Below, in pieces: positions 34,915 to 43,279 of a DNA stretch of 64,000 bases. The DNA is taken from the NCBI RefSeq assembly GCF_947499695.1, contig NZ_CANMPQ010000001.1, positions 1,240,001 through 1,304,000 on the forward strand, written 5' to 3'. The stretch is from an uncultured Allomuricauda sp. (lineage in GTDB: Bacteria; Bacteroidota; Bacteroidia; Flavobacteriales; Flavobacteriaceae). The notes beneath the pieces were generated by a model. That model was not told the origin of the DNA and searched no databases. It was given only the letters and a program-made list of their open reading frames with translations. Every line of letters begins with the position of its first letter. Positions within the stretch are counted from its first letter, which is position 1. Made by a program: the position numbers and the translations under genes.

Positions 34915-37428
34915 ATGCTCAAAAAACTGCTTTTGGCAGCACTGATTATAAGTGCTCCCGTTTCCGCACAAGACTATTTCTTTAAAAAATTTCACCCTTT
35001 TAATACCAGTATCCCATCGCCCCAAGAGTTTTTGGGCCATGGTATAGGTGATAAGCATACACGTCATGATCTGATTGTAAGTTATCTCACCAAACTTTCT
35101 GAACTTTCAGATAGAGCCAGCATACATGAATACGGACAAACACATGAAGGAAGAAAATTGGTCATTCTTACCATCACCACTCCCGAAAACCTTAAGAATC
35201 TGGACCAGTTAAAAGCCGAGCATCTGAAATTCACAGATCCCTCACAAAATCCAACCAATTATGATGAAATTCCCATATTTATCAATTTGGGATATAATGT
35301 TCATGGTAATGAACCTTCCAGTTCAGAGGCGGCATTGCTCACAGCATACACCTTGACCGCATCCAACCATCCTGAAATCCTGAATTATTTGAACAAGGGT
35401 GTCATTTTTATTGATCCCACCATTAATCCAGATGGCAGGGACAGACACACCCATTGGGCAAATATGTACCAAGGAAACCCGTTGGTAGCGGATCCGCAAG
35501 ATGCCGAACATAATGAATATTGGCCACGAGGAAGAACCAACCATTACTGGTTTGACCTTAATCGGGATTGGCTTTTGGCAATAAATCCGGAAAGTCGTGG
35601 CAAACTTAGCTGGTATCACGATTGGTATCCAAACGTGGTGACGGACTTTCATGAAATGGGCTCACAAAGCTCCTATTTCTTTGAACCCATGAAAGACAAT
35701 GGGTCATTGAATCCTATAATGCCAAAGGAGAACTATATTGATTTGAACAATTTATTTGGAGATTACTTTTCGAAAGCCCTGGACAGCATTGGTTCGTTTT
35801 ATTTTACCAAAGAGGTGTTTGATGGCACATATCCTGGTTATGGATCCTCCTACCCAGATTTACAAGGAGGTTTGGGGCTATTGTTTGAGCAGGCAAGTTC
35901 GCGAGGTCATAAACAGACCACCGAATTTGGGGAAATCACCTTTCCTTTCACTATTCGAAATCAATATTTATCAAGTATCACCACTGTTAAGGCTGCCATT
36001 GAAAATAAGGCGCTGTTGAGAAAATATCAGCAAGATTTCTTTAAAAGTGCCTTGGGAAATGCTTCCAAAAGTAGAATCAGAGGTTATTCCTTTAAAGATG
36101 ATCACGACCCCAATCGTGTAAAAGCGTTTATCGACAAATTGTTATTGCACAAAATTGAAGTATTTAAATCCGGAAACGGTTTTGTTGTACCCACAAGACA
36201 ACCACAGTACCGGATGGTTCAGACCATGTTCGAGACCTATGAAAAATTCAGGGACAGTGTCTATTATGATGCCTCAGCTTGGTCCGTGGCCAATTTCTAT
36301 AATATGAAATACAGACCGGTCACCTCGTTGAATCTTGGAGAGAAAATCACAACGGTCAAGAATCTAGCGAATCCTGAAACGGTTCTGAAATCAAACTATG
36401 CATACATTATCGATTATGACGATTACAATGCGGTTGCCACTTTAAACTATTTACAATCCAAAGGACTGGTCGTTTCAAGCTCTTTTAAGCCCTTTACGGC
36501 CAAAACCAACGCTGGGAATAAAAGTTTCAACTATGGAGCCCTAGTAGTTCCTGTTAGTCTTCAAAAGAAGAGTCCCGACGAGATATATAAAAGAATTCAA
36601 GAAGCTCAACAAAAATTCCAGGTGCCTATTTATGCGACCAACTCTGGCTATAGTATTAAAGGTATCGATTTGGGAAGCAGGTATGTTTCTCCAATTAAAA
36701 AGCCTAAAGCGGCCATGATTATTGGGAATGGTGTTCGTTCTTATGAAGCTGGGGAAGTTTGGCATTTGTTGGATACACGAGTGCATATGCCCATTACCAA
36801 AATTCCAATGAGAAATCTAAGCAGGGCCAATCTGGATAAATACAACACATTGGTAATGGTTTCTGGGAGTTATGACTTCAACAAAAAACAGCAAGAAAAA
36901 ATTAAATCTTGGGTGAGTAAAGGCAACACTTTGATTACCATAGGAACGGCATCTAAATGGGCTATCGATAAAAAATTGGTCAAGGAAAAGTTGACCAAAA
37001 AAGAAAAGGATTCTACAGAAATCACCCAAAGAAAACCTTATGTTGATGCCTCGGAGAATTTGGGCAAGGAAAGAGTTGGCGGTGTTATTCTTGAAGTTGA
37101 TTTAGATGTCACTCATCCCCTAGCCTTTGGATATCATGATACTTCCATTCCAGTATACAAAAACAACACAGTATGGCTTGCTCCAAGTAAAAATGCCTAT
37201 GCCACAGTAGCCAAGTATTCCAAAGACCCACATATTGATGGCTTTGTTACCAAAAAGAACATGGAAGAAAACCTGAAACTCTCTGCGTCGTTGATTGTTA
37301 GCAAACTAGGAGGTGGTCGAGTAGTGCTTTTTGCAGATAATCCCAATTTTAGAGGGTCGTGGTATGGAACCAACAGGTTATTCCTGAACGCTCTGTTTTT
37401 AGGAGATAAAATTAGAATTCCAGAATAA
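34915..37428 (+). CDS. Exported M14-family zinc carboxypeptidase-like protein
   Basis: An 837-residue protein with a signal peptide (MLKKLLLAALIISAPVSAQD). The M14 domain spans about residues 40-360: the zinc pair is in NVHGNEPSSSEA (HxxE), the third His in VVTDFHEMGSQ, with INPDGRDR and the catalytic Glu region in GLLFEQASSRG. About 450 residues follow, with a class I glutamine amidotransferase-like flavour (YNTLVMVSGSYDF...WVSKGNTLITIG), which is common in large Bacteroidota M14 enzymes. It is followed 8 bases later by an amidohydrolase gene, so the two probably work on the same peptides. Confidence 0.88.
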   Translation: MLKKLLLAALIISAPVSAQDYFFKKFHPFNTSIPSPQEFLGHGIGDKHTRHDLIVSYLTKLSELSDRASIHEYGQTHEGRKLVILTITTPENLKNLDQLKAEHLKFTDPSQNPTNYDEIPIFINLGYNVHGNEPSSSEAALLTAYTLTASNHPEILNYLNKGVIFIDPTINPDGRDRHTHWANMYQGNPLVADPQDAEHNEYWPRGRTNHYWFDLNRDWLLAINPESRGKLSWYHDWYPNVVTDFHEMGSQSSYFFEPMKDNGSLNPIMPKENYIDLNNLFGDYFSKALDSIGSFYFTKEVFDGTYPGYGSSYPDLQGGLGLLFEQASSRGHKQTTEFGEITFPFTIRNQYLSSITTVKAAIENKALLRKYQQDFFKSALGNASKSRIRGYSFKDDHDPNRVKAFIDKLLLHKIEVFKSGNGFVVPTRQPQYRMVQTMFETYEKFRDSVYYDASAWSVANFYNMKYRPVTSLNLGEKITTVKNLANPETVLKSNYAYIIDYDDYNAVATLNYLQSKGLVVSSSFKPFTAKTNAGNKSFNYGALVVPVSLQKKSPDEIYKRIQEAQQKFQVPIYATNSGYSIKGIDLGSRYVSPIKKPKAAMIIGNGVRSYEAGEVWHLLDTRVHMPITKIPMRNLSRANLDKYNTLVMVSGSYDFNKKQQEKIKSWVSKGNTLITIGTASKWAIDKKLVKEKLTKKEKDSTEITQRKPYVDASENLGKERVGGVILEVDLDVTHPLAFGYHDTSIPVYKNNTVWLAPSKNAYATVAKYSKDPHIDGFVTKKNMEENLKLSASLIVSKLGGGRVVLFADNPNFRGSWYGTNRLFLNALFLGDKIRIPE

Positions 37429-37436
37429 CAACTATT

Positions 37437-39014
37437 ATGAAAAAACTGTTTTTACTTGTTGCCCTGTTCCAATTAGGTTCTGGCTTGGCACAAGAAAATC
37501 TTAGCGAAGGGCCATTTTCCCAACTTATAATTAGAGGAGTGACACTGATCAACGGAAATGGCGCCCCTCCAAGAGGCCCCGTTGACATCGTTGTGGAGGA
37601 CAACAAAATCACAAAGATTCAAGTGGTAGGCTATCCTGGGGTCAAAATTGATGAGTCTAAAAGACCTCAACTCAAGCCTGGAGGCAAAGAATTGAACTGC
37701 GAGGGTATGTATCTTCTGCCGGGCTTTGTGGATATGCATGGCCATATCGGCGGTATTGCGCAAGGCGCGGATTACGACTATGTCTTCAAACTATGGATGG
37801 CCCATGGAATTACCACTGTCAGAGAACCTGCCGGACGTGGCGTGGACTGGACGTTAGATTTAAAACAAAAAAGTTCCAAAAATGAAATTGTTGCGCCAAG
37901 AATATTGGCCTATACTGCCTTCGGGCAAAAGTCAAGCGGGTTTAATCCGTTGAACGATGCTCCAATCAGCACTCCCGAACAAGCAAGGAAATGGGTGCGA
38001 GCCAATGCAGAACGGGGAGCAGATGGTATAAAGTTCTTTGGGGCAGCCCCCGAAATTATGGCAGCGGCTTTGGAAGAGAACAAAAAACTCGGACTACGTT
38101 CCGCCTGTCATCACGCCCAATTGGATGTTGCACGTTGGAACGTCTTACATTCAGCACGAGCTGGGTTGACCAGCATGGAACACTGGTATGGGCTTCCTGA
38201 AGCTTTATTTGAAGACAAAACAGTTCAAGACTATCCCTTGGATTACAACTATCAAAATGAGCAACATCGCTTTGAAGAAGCGGGTAAACTATGGAAACAA
38301 GCCGCCAAACCTTATTCTGAGCATTGGAACAAGGTGATGGATGAACTGATTAGTCTTGACTTCACCTTAGACCCCACTTTGAATATTTATGAAGCAAGTC
38401 GGGATTTACACAGAGCTCGAAGAGCCGAATGGCATGAGGACTATACCTTGCCTTCTTTATGGGATTTCTATCAGCCTAGTAAAATCTCACATGGATCCTA
38501 CTGGCATGATTGGGGCACCGAGCAGGAAGTAGCCTGGCGAGAAAATTATAAACTATGGATGACTTTTGTAAATGAATACAAGAACAGAGGAGGCAGAGTT
38601 ACCACAGGGTCAGATTCTGGATTTATATTCCAGTTGTATGGTTTTGCCTATATCCGTGAAATGGAGTTACTGCGTGAAGCAGGTTTTCATCCCCTGGAAA
38701 TAATCCGTTCTGCTACCTTAAATGGTGCTGAGGCCTTAGGTATGGATGATAAAATTGGTACAGTAGCCGTAGGTAAGCTTGCCGATTTTGTTGTCGTATC
38801 CGAAAATCCGTTAAAAAACCTTAAGGTACTTTACGGCACCGGAGCCATCAAACTAACCGAAGATAATGAAGTTGTTCGCGTTGGTGGTGTTACCTATACC
38901 ATTAAAGATGGGATTATTTACGACGCGAAGGCACTTTTGCAAGATGTAAAGAAAACAGTACAGCAACAGAAACAAAAATTAAACTACAAAATAAAGCAAC
39001 CGGGATTAGAATAG
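37437..39014 (+). CDS. Exported amidohydrolase-superfamily metallohydrolase
   Basis: A 525-residue protein with a signal peptide (MKKLFLLVALFQLGSGLAQ). Amidohydrolase landmarks are GFVDMHGHIGG (HxH metal motif, about residue 100), TTVREPAGRG, a His-containing CHHAQLD strand, TTGSDSGF with the catalytic Asp, and the C-terminal TLNGAEALGMDDKIGTVAVGKLADFVV block. The IKFFGAAPE segment occupies the usual carboxylated-Lys position. The layout is that of imidazolonepropionase or prolidase-like exported amidohydrolases. With the M14 peptidase upstream, a dipeptidase role is plausible but unproven. Confidence 0.9.
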   Translation: MKKLFLLVALFQLGSGLAQENLSEGPFSQLIIRGVTLINGNGAPPRGPVDIVVEDNKITKIQVVGYPGVKIDESKRPQLKPGGKELNCEGMYLLPGFVDMHGHIGGIAQGADYDYVFKLWMAHGITTVREPAGRGVDWTLDLKQKSSKNEIVAPRILAYTAFGQKSSGFNPLNDAPISTPEQARKWVRANAERGADGIKFFGAAPEIMAAALEENKKLGLRSACHHAQLDVARWNVLHSARAGLTSMEHWYGLPEALFEDKTVQDYPLDYNYQNEQHRFEEAGKLWKQAAKPYSEHWNKVMDELISLDFTLDPTLNIYEASRDLHRARRAEWHEDYTLPSLWDFYQPSKISHGSYWHDWGTEQEVAWRENYKLWMTFVNEYKNRGGRVTTGSDSGFIFQLYGFAYIREMELLREAGFHPLEIIRSATLNGAEALGMDDKIGTVAVGKLADFVVVSENPLKNLKVLYGTGAIKLTEDNEVVRVGGVTYTIKDGIIYDAKALLQDVKKTVQQQKQKLNYKIKQPGLE

Positions 39015-39088
39015 TTTGCATAGTGTAAAAGGTTTGGGGTTAAGTTAAGGTTTGGGATGTAAAAACAATATTGTCCGAAAATCTTGTA

Positions 39089-39193
39089 TCAATCTCTTGG
39101 ATTTCGTCTCTTACGCATTGAGAAAGCAATCGATGCGATAACAAAAGCCGTGCTAAAGAATAATGCAAGTGGTATGGCAATTCCCAATATCAT
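39089..39193 (-). CDS. 34-residue membrane microprotein coupled to the upstream exported protein gene
   Basis: ATG begins two bases after the stop of the 39196-39432 gene. It encodes MILGIAIPLALFFSTAFVIA, one transmembrane helix, followed by SIAFSMRKRRNPRD, a basic tail. The close stop/start spacing suggests reinitiation. No function can be assigned. Codon-level evidence is thin at this size. Confidence 0.5.
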   Translation of the reverse strand: MILGIAIPLALFFSTAFVIASIAFSMRKRRNPRD

Positions 39194-39195
39194 TA

Positions 39196-39432
39196 TTATG
39201 CCAATTTAGATTTGTTTCTTTTAGTTCTGAAAGAAAGTTCTTTTTTAACTCGAGAGTTTTTAAATCTGTACAGTCTAGCAACCTTAGTTTCTTTTTCAGT
39301 CTCTTCTTGGATGGTAATATCCAATTCAACACCAACAGTTGTAGTTTCAATTTTCACTTCTTTAGAAGCGTCTTGCGCCATTGCTAAAGTTCCGAAGAAG
39401 ATTACTGCGATAAGGGTTAAAATTGCTTTCAT
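39196..39432 (-). CDS. Small exported protein of unknown function
   Basis: A 78-residue precursor with a clear signal peptide (MKAILTLIAVIFFGTLAMAQD). The mature part is about 58 residues: Thr/Glu-rich first (KEVKIETTTVGVELDITIQEETEKE), then very basic (RFKNSRVKKELSFRTKRNKSKLA). The amphipathic mature form has no family I recognise. A 34-residue membrane protein gene follows after two bases. Confidence 0.65.
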   Translation of the reverse strand: MKAILTLIAVIFFGTLAMAQDASKEVKIETTTVGVELDITIQEETEKETKVARLYRFKNSRVKKELSFRTKRNKSKLA

Positions 39433-39837
39433 GACTTGGGTTGTTTTTACATTGTAAATCTACTTTCACATGACCCCTGACCCGGATTTATCTCGCTTAA
39501 CGCCCATTTTTTTTCGGTGTCGGAACTTTTTTCGGCTGAAGTGTATTTTATCCTCGATAAACGTTTTGAGCAGAAAAAACACGCTATCGATTCCATGTGC
39601 ATTTCGTCGATACTCTCAGTAATAACAGAGGATACAGTACATGCATTTGGTCCGATTTTTTGATAAGGACGTCGACACTGTTAATGACCAAACACCACTG
39701 GGTTTTTATATTTTTACGTCAAATAGGATGAAAATTGATGCTGAAAATCATGACACGCAAAAATTGCAAGCCCTAAAAACATATCTACACTTCGTAATAG
39801 ATTATATTAGGGTACGACAAAGTCTAAAAACATATCT
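39433..39837. other. 405-base region without a convincing gene, upstream of msrA
   Basis: The region holds an AT-rich spacer with a TTTTTTCGG direct repeat (39509-39517 and 39527-39535) and a 14-base direct repeat CTAAAAACATATCT at 39773-39786 and 39824-39837, 51 bases apart, the second abutting the msrA GTG. A 66-codon open frame (39641-39841) ends TGA overlapping the msrA start, but its product looks random. No hairpin terminator, tRNA or riboswitch is visible. Confidence 0.5.
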
Positions 39838-40515
39838 GTGAGAACCTTATTTATACTTTTGATTCTATCGTCATCTTTAGGATGTCAGTCCAAGACTCCA
39901 AATAAAAATCAGCCAACGATAGCGGAGCACAAAACCGTTGAAAAAGTTGTTATTTCCCCTGAAAAACTTCAGGAATATGAAACTGCTTATTTTGCCAGTG
40001 GGTGTTTCTGGTGTGTTGAGGCAATCTTTGAAAGTGTCAAAGGGGTTAAAGAAGTATACTCTGGTTATTCCGGAGGGCCTGAAAAGAACCCTACATATGA
40101 ACAAGTAGCTTATGGAAAAACAGGACATGCAGAAGCTGTCGAGGTCTTTTATGACCCTGAAGTAATTTCTTTTACACAATTGGTTCAAGTATTCTTTGGC
40201 TCCCATGACCCTACTTCCTTAAATAGACAAGGCCCTGACCGTGGCGCACAATATCGCTCCATTGCTTTTTACAAAAACGATGCTGAAGAGAAAACCATAA
40301 CGGATTATATTGCTCTTTTAGAGTCTCAAAATGTATACGGAAGGCCTATAGTAACCCAAGTTGTGGAATTCGATGTTTTTTATCAGGCCGAGGACTATCA
40401 CCAAGATTATGAACGAAGAAATCCTAATAATTCCTATATCAGAAATGTTTCAATCCCGAGATTGAATCGGTTTAAGGCAAATTTCAAATCATATTTAAAA
40501 GAAGAATCACGCTAA
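39838..40515 (+). CDS. msrA: Lipoprotein peptide-methionine (S)-S-oxide reductase MsrA
   Basis: Reduces S-methionine sulfoxide in oxidised proteins. The 225 residues have the catalytic ASGCFWCVEAIFESVKG motif near residue 55, GYSGGPEKNPTYEQVAYGKTGHAEAVEV and the C-terminal YHQDYERRNP. The GTG start at 39838 gives a lipoprotein signal (RTLFILLILSSSLGCQSK, lipobox ending at Cys17), so the enzyme acts outside the cytoplasm, probably repairing envelope proteins. No msrB is fused or adjacent. The gene is monocistronic. Confidence 0.93.
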   Translation: MRTLFILLILSSSLGCQSKTPNKNQPTIAEHKTVEKVVISPEKLQEYETAYFASGCFWCVEAIFESVKGVKEVYSGYSGGPEKNPTYEQVAYGKTGHAEAVEVFYDPEVISFTQLVQVFFGSHDPTSLNRQGPDRGAQYRSIAFYKNDAEEKTITDYIALLESQNVYGRPIVTQVVEFDVFYQAEDYHQDYERRNPNNSYIRNVSIPRLNRFKANFKSYLKEESR

Positions 40516-40593
40516 AGTGTGATGGACGTTTGCTGAAGACTTTTTGCTAAGCGTAGGCTGGTGAAGAAGAATCAAGGAAAGAATATTATCACA

Positions 40594-42054
40594 CTATTCT
40601 TTTAATGCGACCTCACTATACTTTGAGTTTATATTGACGGTCTTCCCATTCTTATTATTGATATGATAGCCTTTATGTACGCTGGTATTGTAATTTTTAG
40701 ATGATCCAATAGCAAGAACCTTAGGAAAGGTAACATCAGAACTGGTTTCCTTTACATAAATAGAGAACGGTACGGAAGGTATAGCAAAATCTACTTCGCC
40801 ATTCTCCACAGTAATATCCACATCAGAAAATGTATTGGACACTGAGTTTATTTCTAGTGCTCCCAGATTGTTTGTTACATAAATCTTATCCCTCAAATGA
40901 TCTATGGTAACATTCGAGGAAACAGAGTGCAACGTAAGTACACCGACTTCATTTAATTTTACGTGATCGGAATAATCAGTTTTCAATTGTCCATAGTTCC
41001 AGTTTTGTACTACAACCGGAGAATATGAAGCTCGGATATCAGTTCTATCCCCATCAATGGTGGAAGCAAGCAAGCTTGCATAAGACAAGCTTGCTTTAAT
41101 GTTGTTGGCGTTGGATGCCAATTTTACCTCTCCGTGTCTAACATTCATTTTTAGTTTAACGGATTTTGGCATTTTAATCTTAATATATTTTTTAACCTTA
41201 TACTTTTTTCCTTCCCCATCAGAAGAAAAGTAAAAAATATTGGAATCATCACCACTTTGTAGTCTGAAAACTCTTTCTGCTCTGTACTTCCCTCGTTCCC
41301 TATTTCTTTCATTTCGAAGTTCATTGCGCTGTGCACGGGCTTTATCCCTCATGGCTCTAGCTTCATCTCTTACAGCACGGGCTTCCTCCCTCATCTTTTC
41401 GCGTTGTTCCAAAAGTTTTTCTCTTTGCTCCCTGCGTTCTTCGGTCATCTTTTCCATTTTTTCACTCCACTCTTCAAAGCGCTCTTTATAATCTTCATCA
41501 AACTTTTTATCAAAGTCTTTTTTCCACTCCTTCATGTATTTATCGCCATCTTTTTTATACGCCTCATAATCAAAGTTTAGATGCGGAATAGGTGGTAATG
41601 CGGGCATTTCGGGAATTACAATCACTTCGGGCATTTCTGGAAGCTCTGGAATTTCGAAACTCTCCAATAGCGGTTCAACAAAGGAAACATCGGGGACCAC
41701 GAAATCAAAATCGTGGTCAAAGGAATTGCCAGAAAGTACGCTAAAACTGTTGCCGATGGTTTTAATATCAATTTCCTTGCTGTTTCCTAAAATCCTGATA
41801 ACATCTTTTTCAAAATAAGTCTTGGCTTCCTCTTCAGAGGCACCTTCGAGTTCTACCACAGCGGTAATTTCCACTTGGTTTTTGTCCCAGGTCTCAAATT
41901 CAATATCAGCATGACTGGTATCAATATTCAAAACCGTTTCCGAGTCAACATTAAATGTCTCTTTGTACGTTTTTGATTTTTCCTGGGCCTGACATATGAC
42001 TCCCATTAGGCCAAATAGGAAAACGTTAAACAATATTTGCGGGTTCCTGTTCAT
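40594..42054 (-). CDS. Exported DUF4097-like protein with Pro-rich stretch and long charged helix
   Basis: A 486-residue protein. A signal peptide (1-23, ending CQAQ) leads to an N-terminal beta domain (30-120). Residues 133-160 are Pro/Glu-rich (PELPEMPEVIVIPEMPALPP). Residues about 163-265 form a very long highly charged helix with repeated REEARAVRDEARAMRD units. Residues about 285-486 are a beta-solenoid-like DUF4097 (putative adhesin) region. It is the last gene of a sigma/anti-sigma operon, overlapping the anti-sigma-like gene by 29 bases. The charged helix probably forms an extended coiled coil in the periplasm. Confidence 0.78.
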   Translation of the reverse strand: MNRNPQILFNVFLFGLMGVICQAQEKSKTYKETFNVDSETVLNIDTSHADIEFETWDKNQVEITAVVELEGASEEEAKTYFEKDVIRILGNSKEIDIKTIGNSFSVLSGNSFDHDFDFVVPDVSFVEPLLESFEIPELPEMPEVIVIPEMPALPPIPHLNFDYEAYKKDGDKYMKEWKKDFDKKFDEDYKERFEEWSEKMEKMTEERREQREKLLEQREKMREEARAVRDEARAMRDKARAQRNELRNERNRERGKYRAERVFRLQSGDDSNIFYFSSDGEGKKYKVKKYIKIKMPKSVKLKMNVRHGEVKLASNANNIKASLSYASLLASTIDGDRTDIRASYSPVVVQNWNYGQLKTDYSDHVKLNEVGVLTLHSVSSNVTIDHLRDKIYVTNNLGALEINSVSNTFSDVDITVENGEVDFAIPSVPFSIYVKETSSDVTFPKVLAIGSSKNYNTSVHKGYHINNKNGKTVNINSKYSEVALKE

Positions 42055-42649
42055 TTTTTGATGATTTTAATTGATTCAACTTTGATTTTAATTTTTGTAA
42101 TAATTGCAATCGCAACTGCAGGTTTTGGATCAGGGCATTTATGGTATCATCATTGGGTCCAATATCATTGAGTTCCACTGTCAGCTTGTTATACTCTTTA
42201 TCCAATTCGGAAAGTCTCAACATATAGCTATCAATAATAGCCTTGTTTTCTCCGGTAAATTCTAAATCTGAAAGCTCCAGGTTAATATTGGTTACATAAT
42301 AGCTCTCTACTTTTTTCAAATCGGGTGAAAGGTCTCCCAACGAAATACCATTGCGTTGCACTTGTGTGTTCTCAGTATCAGCAATAGTGGTTTTGCGCTC
42401 CTCGACGGCCTCCTTACTAGAGAAGAAATAAATTGCCAAACCCAATAGCACGACTACCGACGCTGCAACCCTTAGCCAGAAGAACGAGCTAGATTTTCTT
42501 TTAGATTGAAGTGGTGATTCAACCACTGCTTCTGCATTTGGTAAATCTTCCTCCAATCTGGATAAAAATCGAGCTTCATGACCGTCCTTCATCTTATCTT
42601 TTCGGAGCTCCCTTTCTTTAGCGAACAATTCTCTAAGATCCTGTGCCAT
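42026..42649 (-). CDS. Single-pass membrane protein, anti-sigma-factor-like
   Basis: A 207-residue protein. A cytoplasmic N-terminus (1-54, ELFAKERELRKDKMKDGHEARFLSRLEEDLP) is followed by one transmembrane helix (55-76) and a periplasmic helical part rich in Leu heptads. The gene overlaps the sigma factor gene by 17 bases, the common order for an ECF sigma and its membrane anti-sigma. The N-terminus has a His within HEARFLSRLEE but lacks a recognisable zinc-finger anti-sigma motif, so the anti-sigma role is inferred from position and topology. Confidence 0.75.
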   Translation of the reverse strand: MAQDLRELFAKERELRKDKMKDGHEARFLSRLEEDLPNAEAVVESPLQSKRKSSSFFWLRVAASVVVLLGLAIYFFSSKEAVEERKTTIADTENTQVQRNGISLGDLSPDLKKVESYYVTNINLELSDLEFTGENKAIIDSYMLRLSELDKEYNKLTVELNDIGPNDDTINALIQNLQLRLQLLQKLKSKLNQLKSSKNEQEPANIV

Positions 42650-43175
42650 ATGTCCTATCCTTTAATGTTTCTTTTAACTTCGTTTTACCTCTCAACAATC
42701 TGGTTCTTGATGCGGTCTCCGAAATCTCCAATATTCCTGAAATTTCATTATGATCATACCCCTCCATCAAAAACAACTGTACTACATATCTATATTTTTC
42801 CGGGAGGTTTTCAACAGCATTCTTAATTTCCTCAATTGAAATCCCATCCTCAACCGTCCAATCGTCATCATCTACAAGGTGAATATGCCCCTCATTCAAT
42901 TCAACTGTCTTTTGATGTTTCGACTTTAAAAAATCGATACTTCCATTGATGACAATTCTTTTTAACCAAGCACCAAACGTAACCTCACCTTTAAATTGGT
43001 CTATTCGCTGAAAAGCTTTAATAAAAGCTTCTTGCAGTACATCTTCTGCATCATCCGGATTTTTCAGAAAACGGATGGCCACACCATACATACCATCGCA
43101 ATATTGCCTGTAAAGCTTTAATTGCGCTTGGCGGTCGTTGACTTTGCATTTTTCTACCAGTTCAATCTGAAACAT
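42633..43175 (-). CDS. ECF RNA polymerase sigma factor
   Basis: A 180-residue ECF sigma factor. Region 2 has RFLKNPDDAEDVLQEAFIKAFQ and the FGAWLKRIVINGSIDFLK block (about 35-85). Region 4 has ENLPEKYRYVVQLFLMEGYDHNEISGILEISETASRTRLLRGKTKLKE split over about 120-170. Its partner membrane protein and an exported DUF4097-like protein follow in the same operon, so it probably governs an envelope response. No matching autoregulated promoter is evident in the 104-base gap upstream. Confidence 0.9.
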   Translation of the reverse strand: MFQIELVEKCKVNDRQAQLKLYRQYCDGMYGVAIRFLKNPDDAEDVLQEAFIKAFQRIDQFKGEVTFGAWLKRIVINGSIDFLKSKHQKTVELNEGHIHLVDDDDWTVEDGISIEEIKNAVENLPEKYRYVVQLFLMEGYDHNEISGILEISETASRTRLLRGKTKLKETLKDRTYGTGS

Positions 43176-43279
43176 GGTCGGTTTTGGTGTTTGGTATTAT
43201 AGTTGTTCAAGTTAAGGACGATATAAAAAAGTGCGTGTTGCAAAATTGTTTCAATTTGAGCCTTTTTTAACATCTTACG

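Noticed and set aside
39641..39841. 66-codon open frame ending on the msrA GTG
   Set aside because: Its TGA overlaps the msrA start, which hints at coupling, but the product lacks recognisable pattern and its last part simply translates the 14-base direct repeat twice.
40516..40595. AGTGTGAT ... ATCACACT inverted repeat after msrA
   Set aside because: Eight-base arms 64 bases apart in a convergent gap without a T-tract; not a convincing terminator, and it could be chance.
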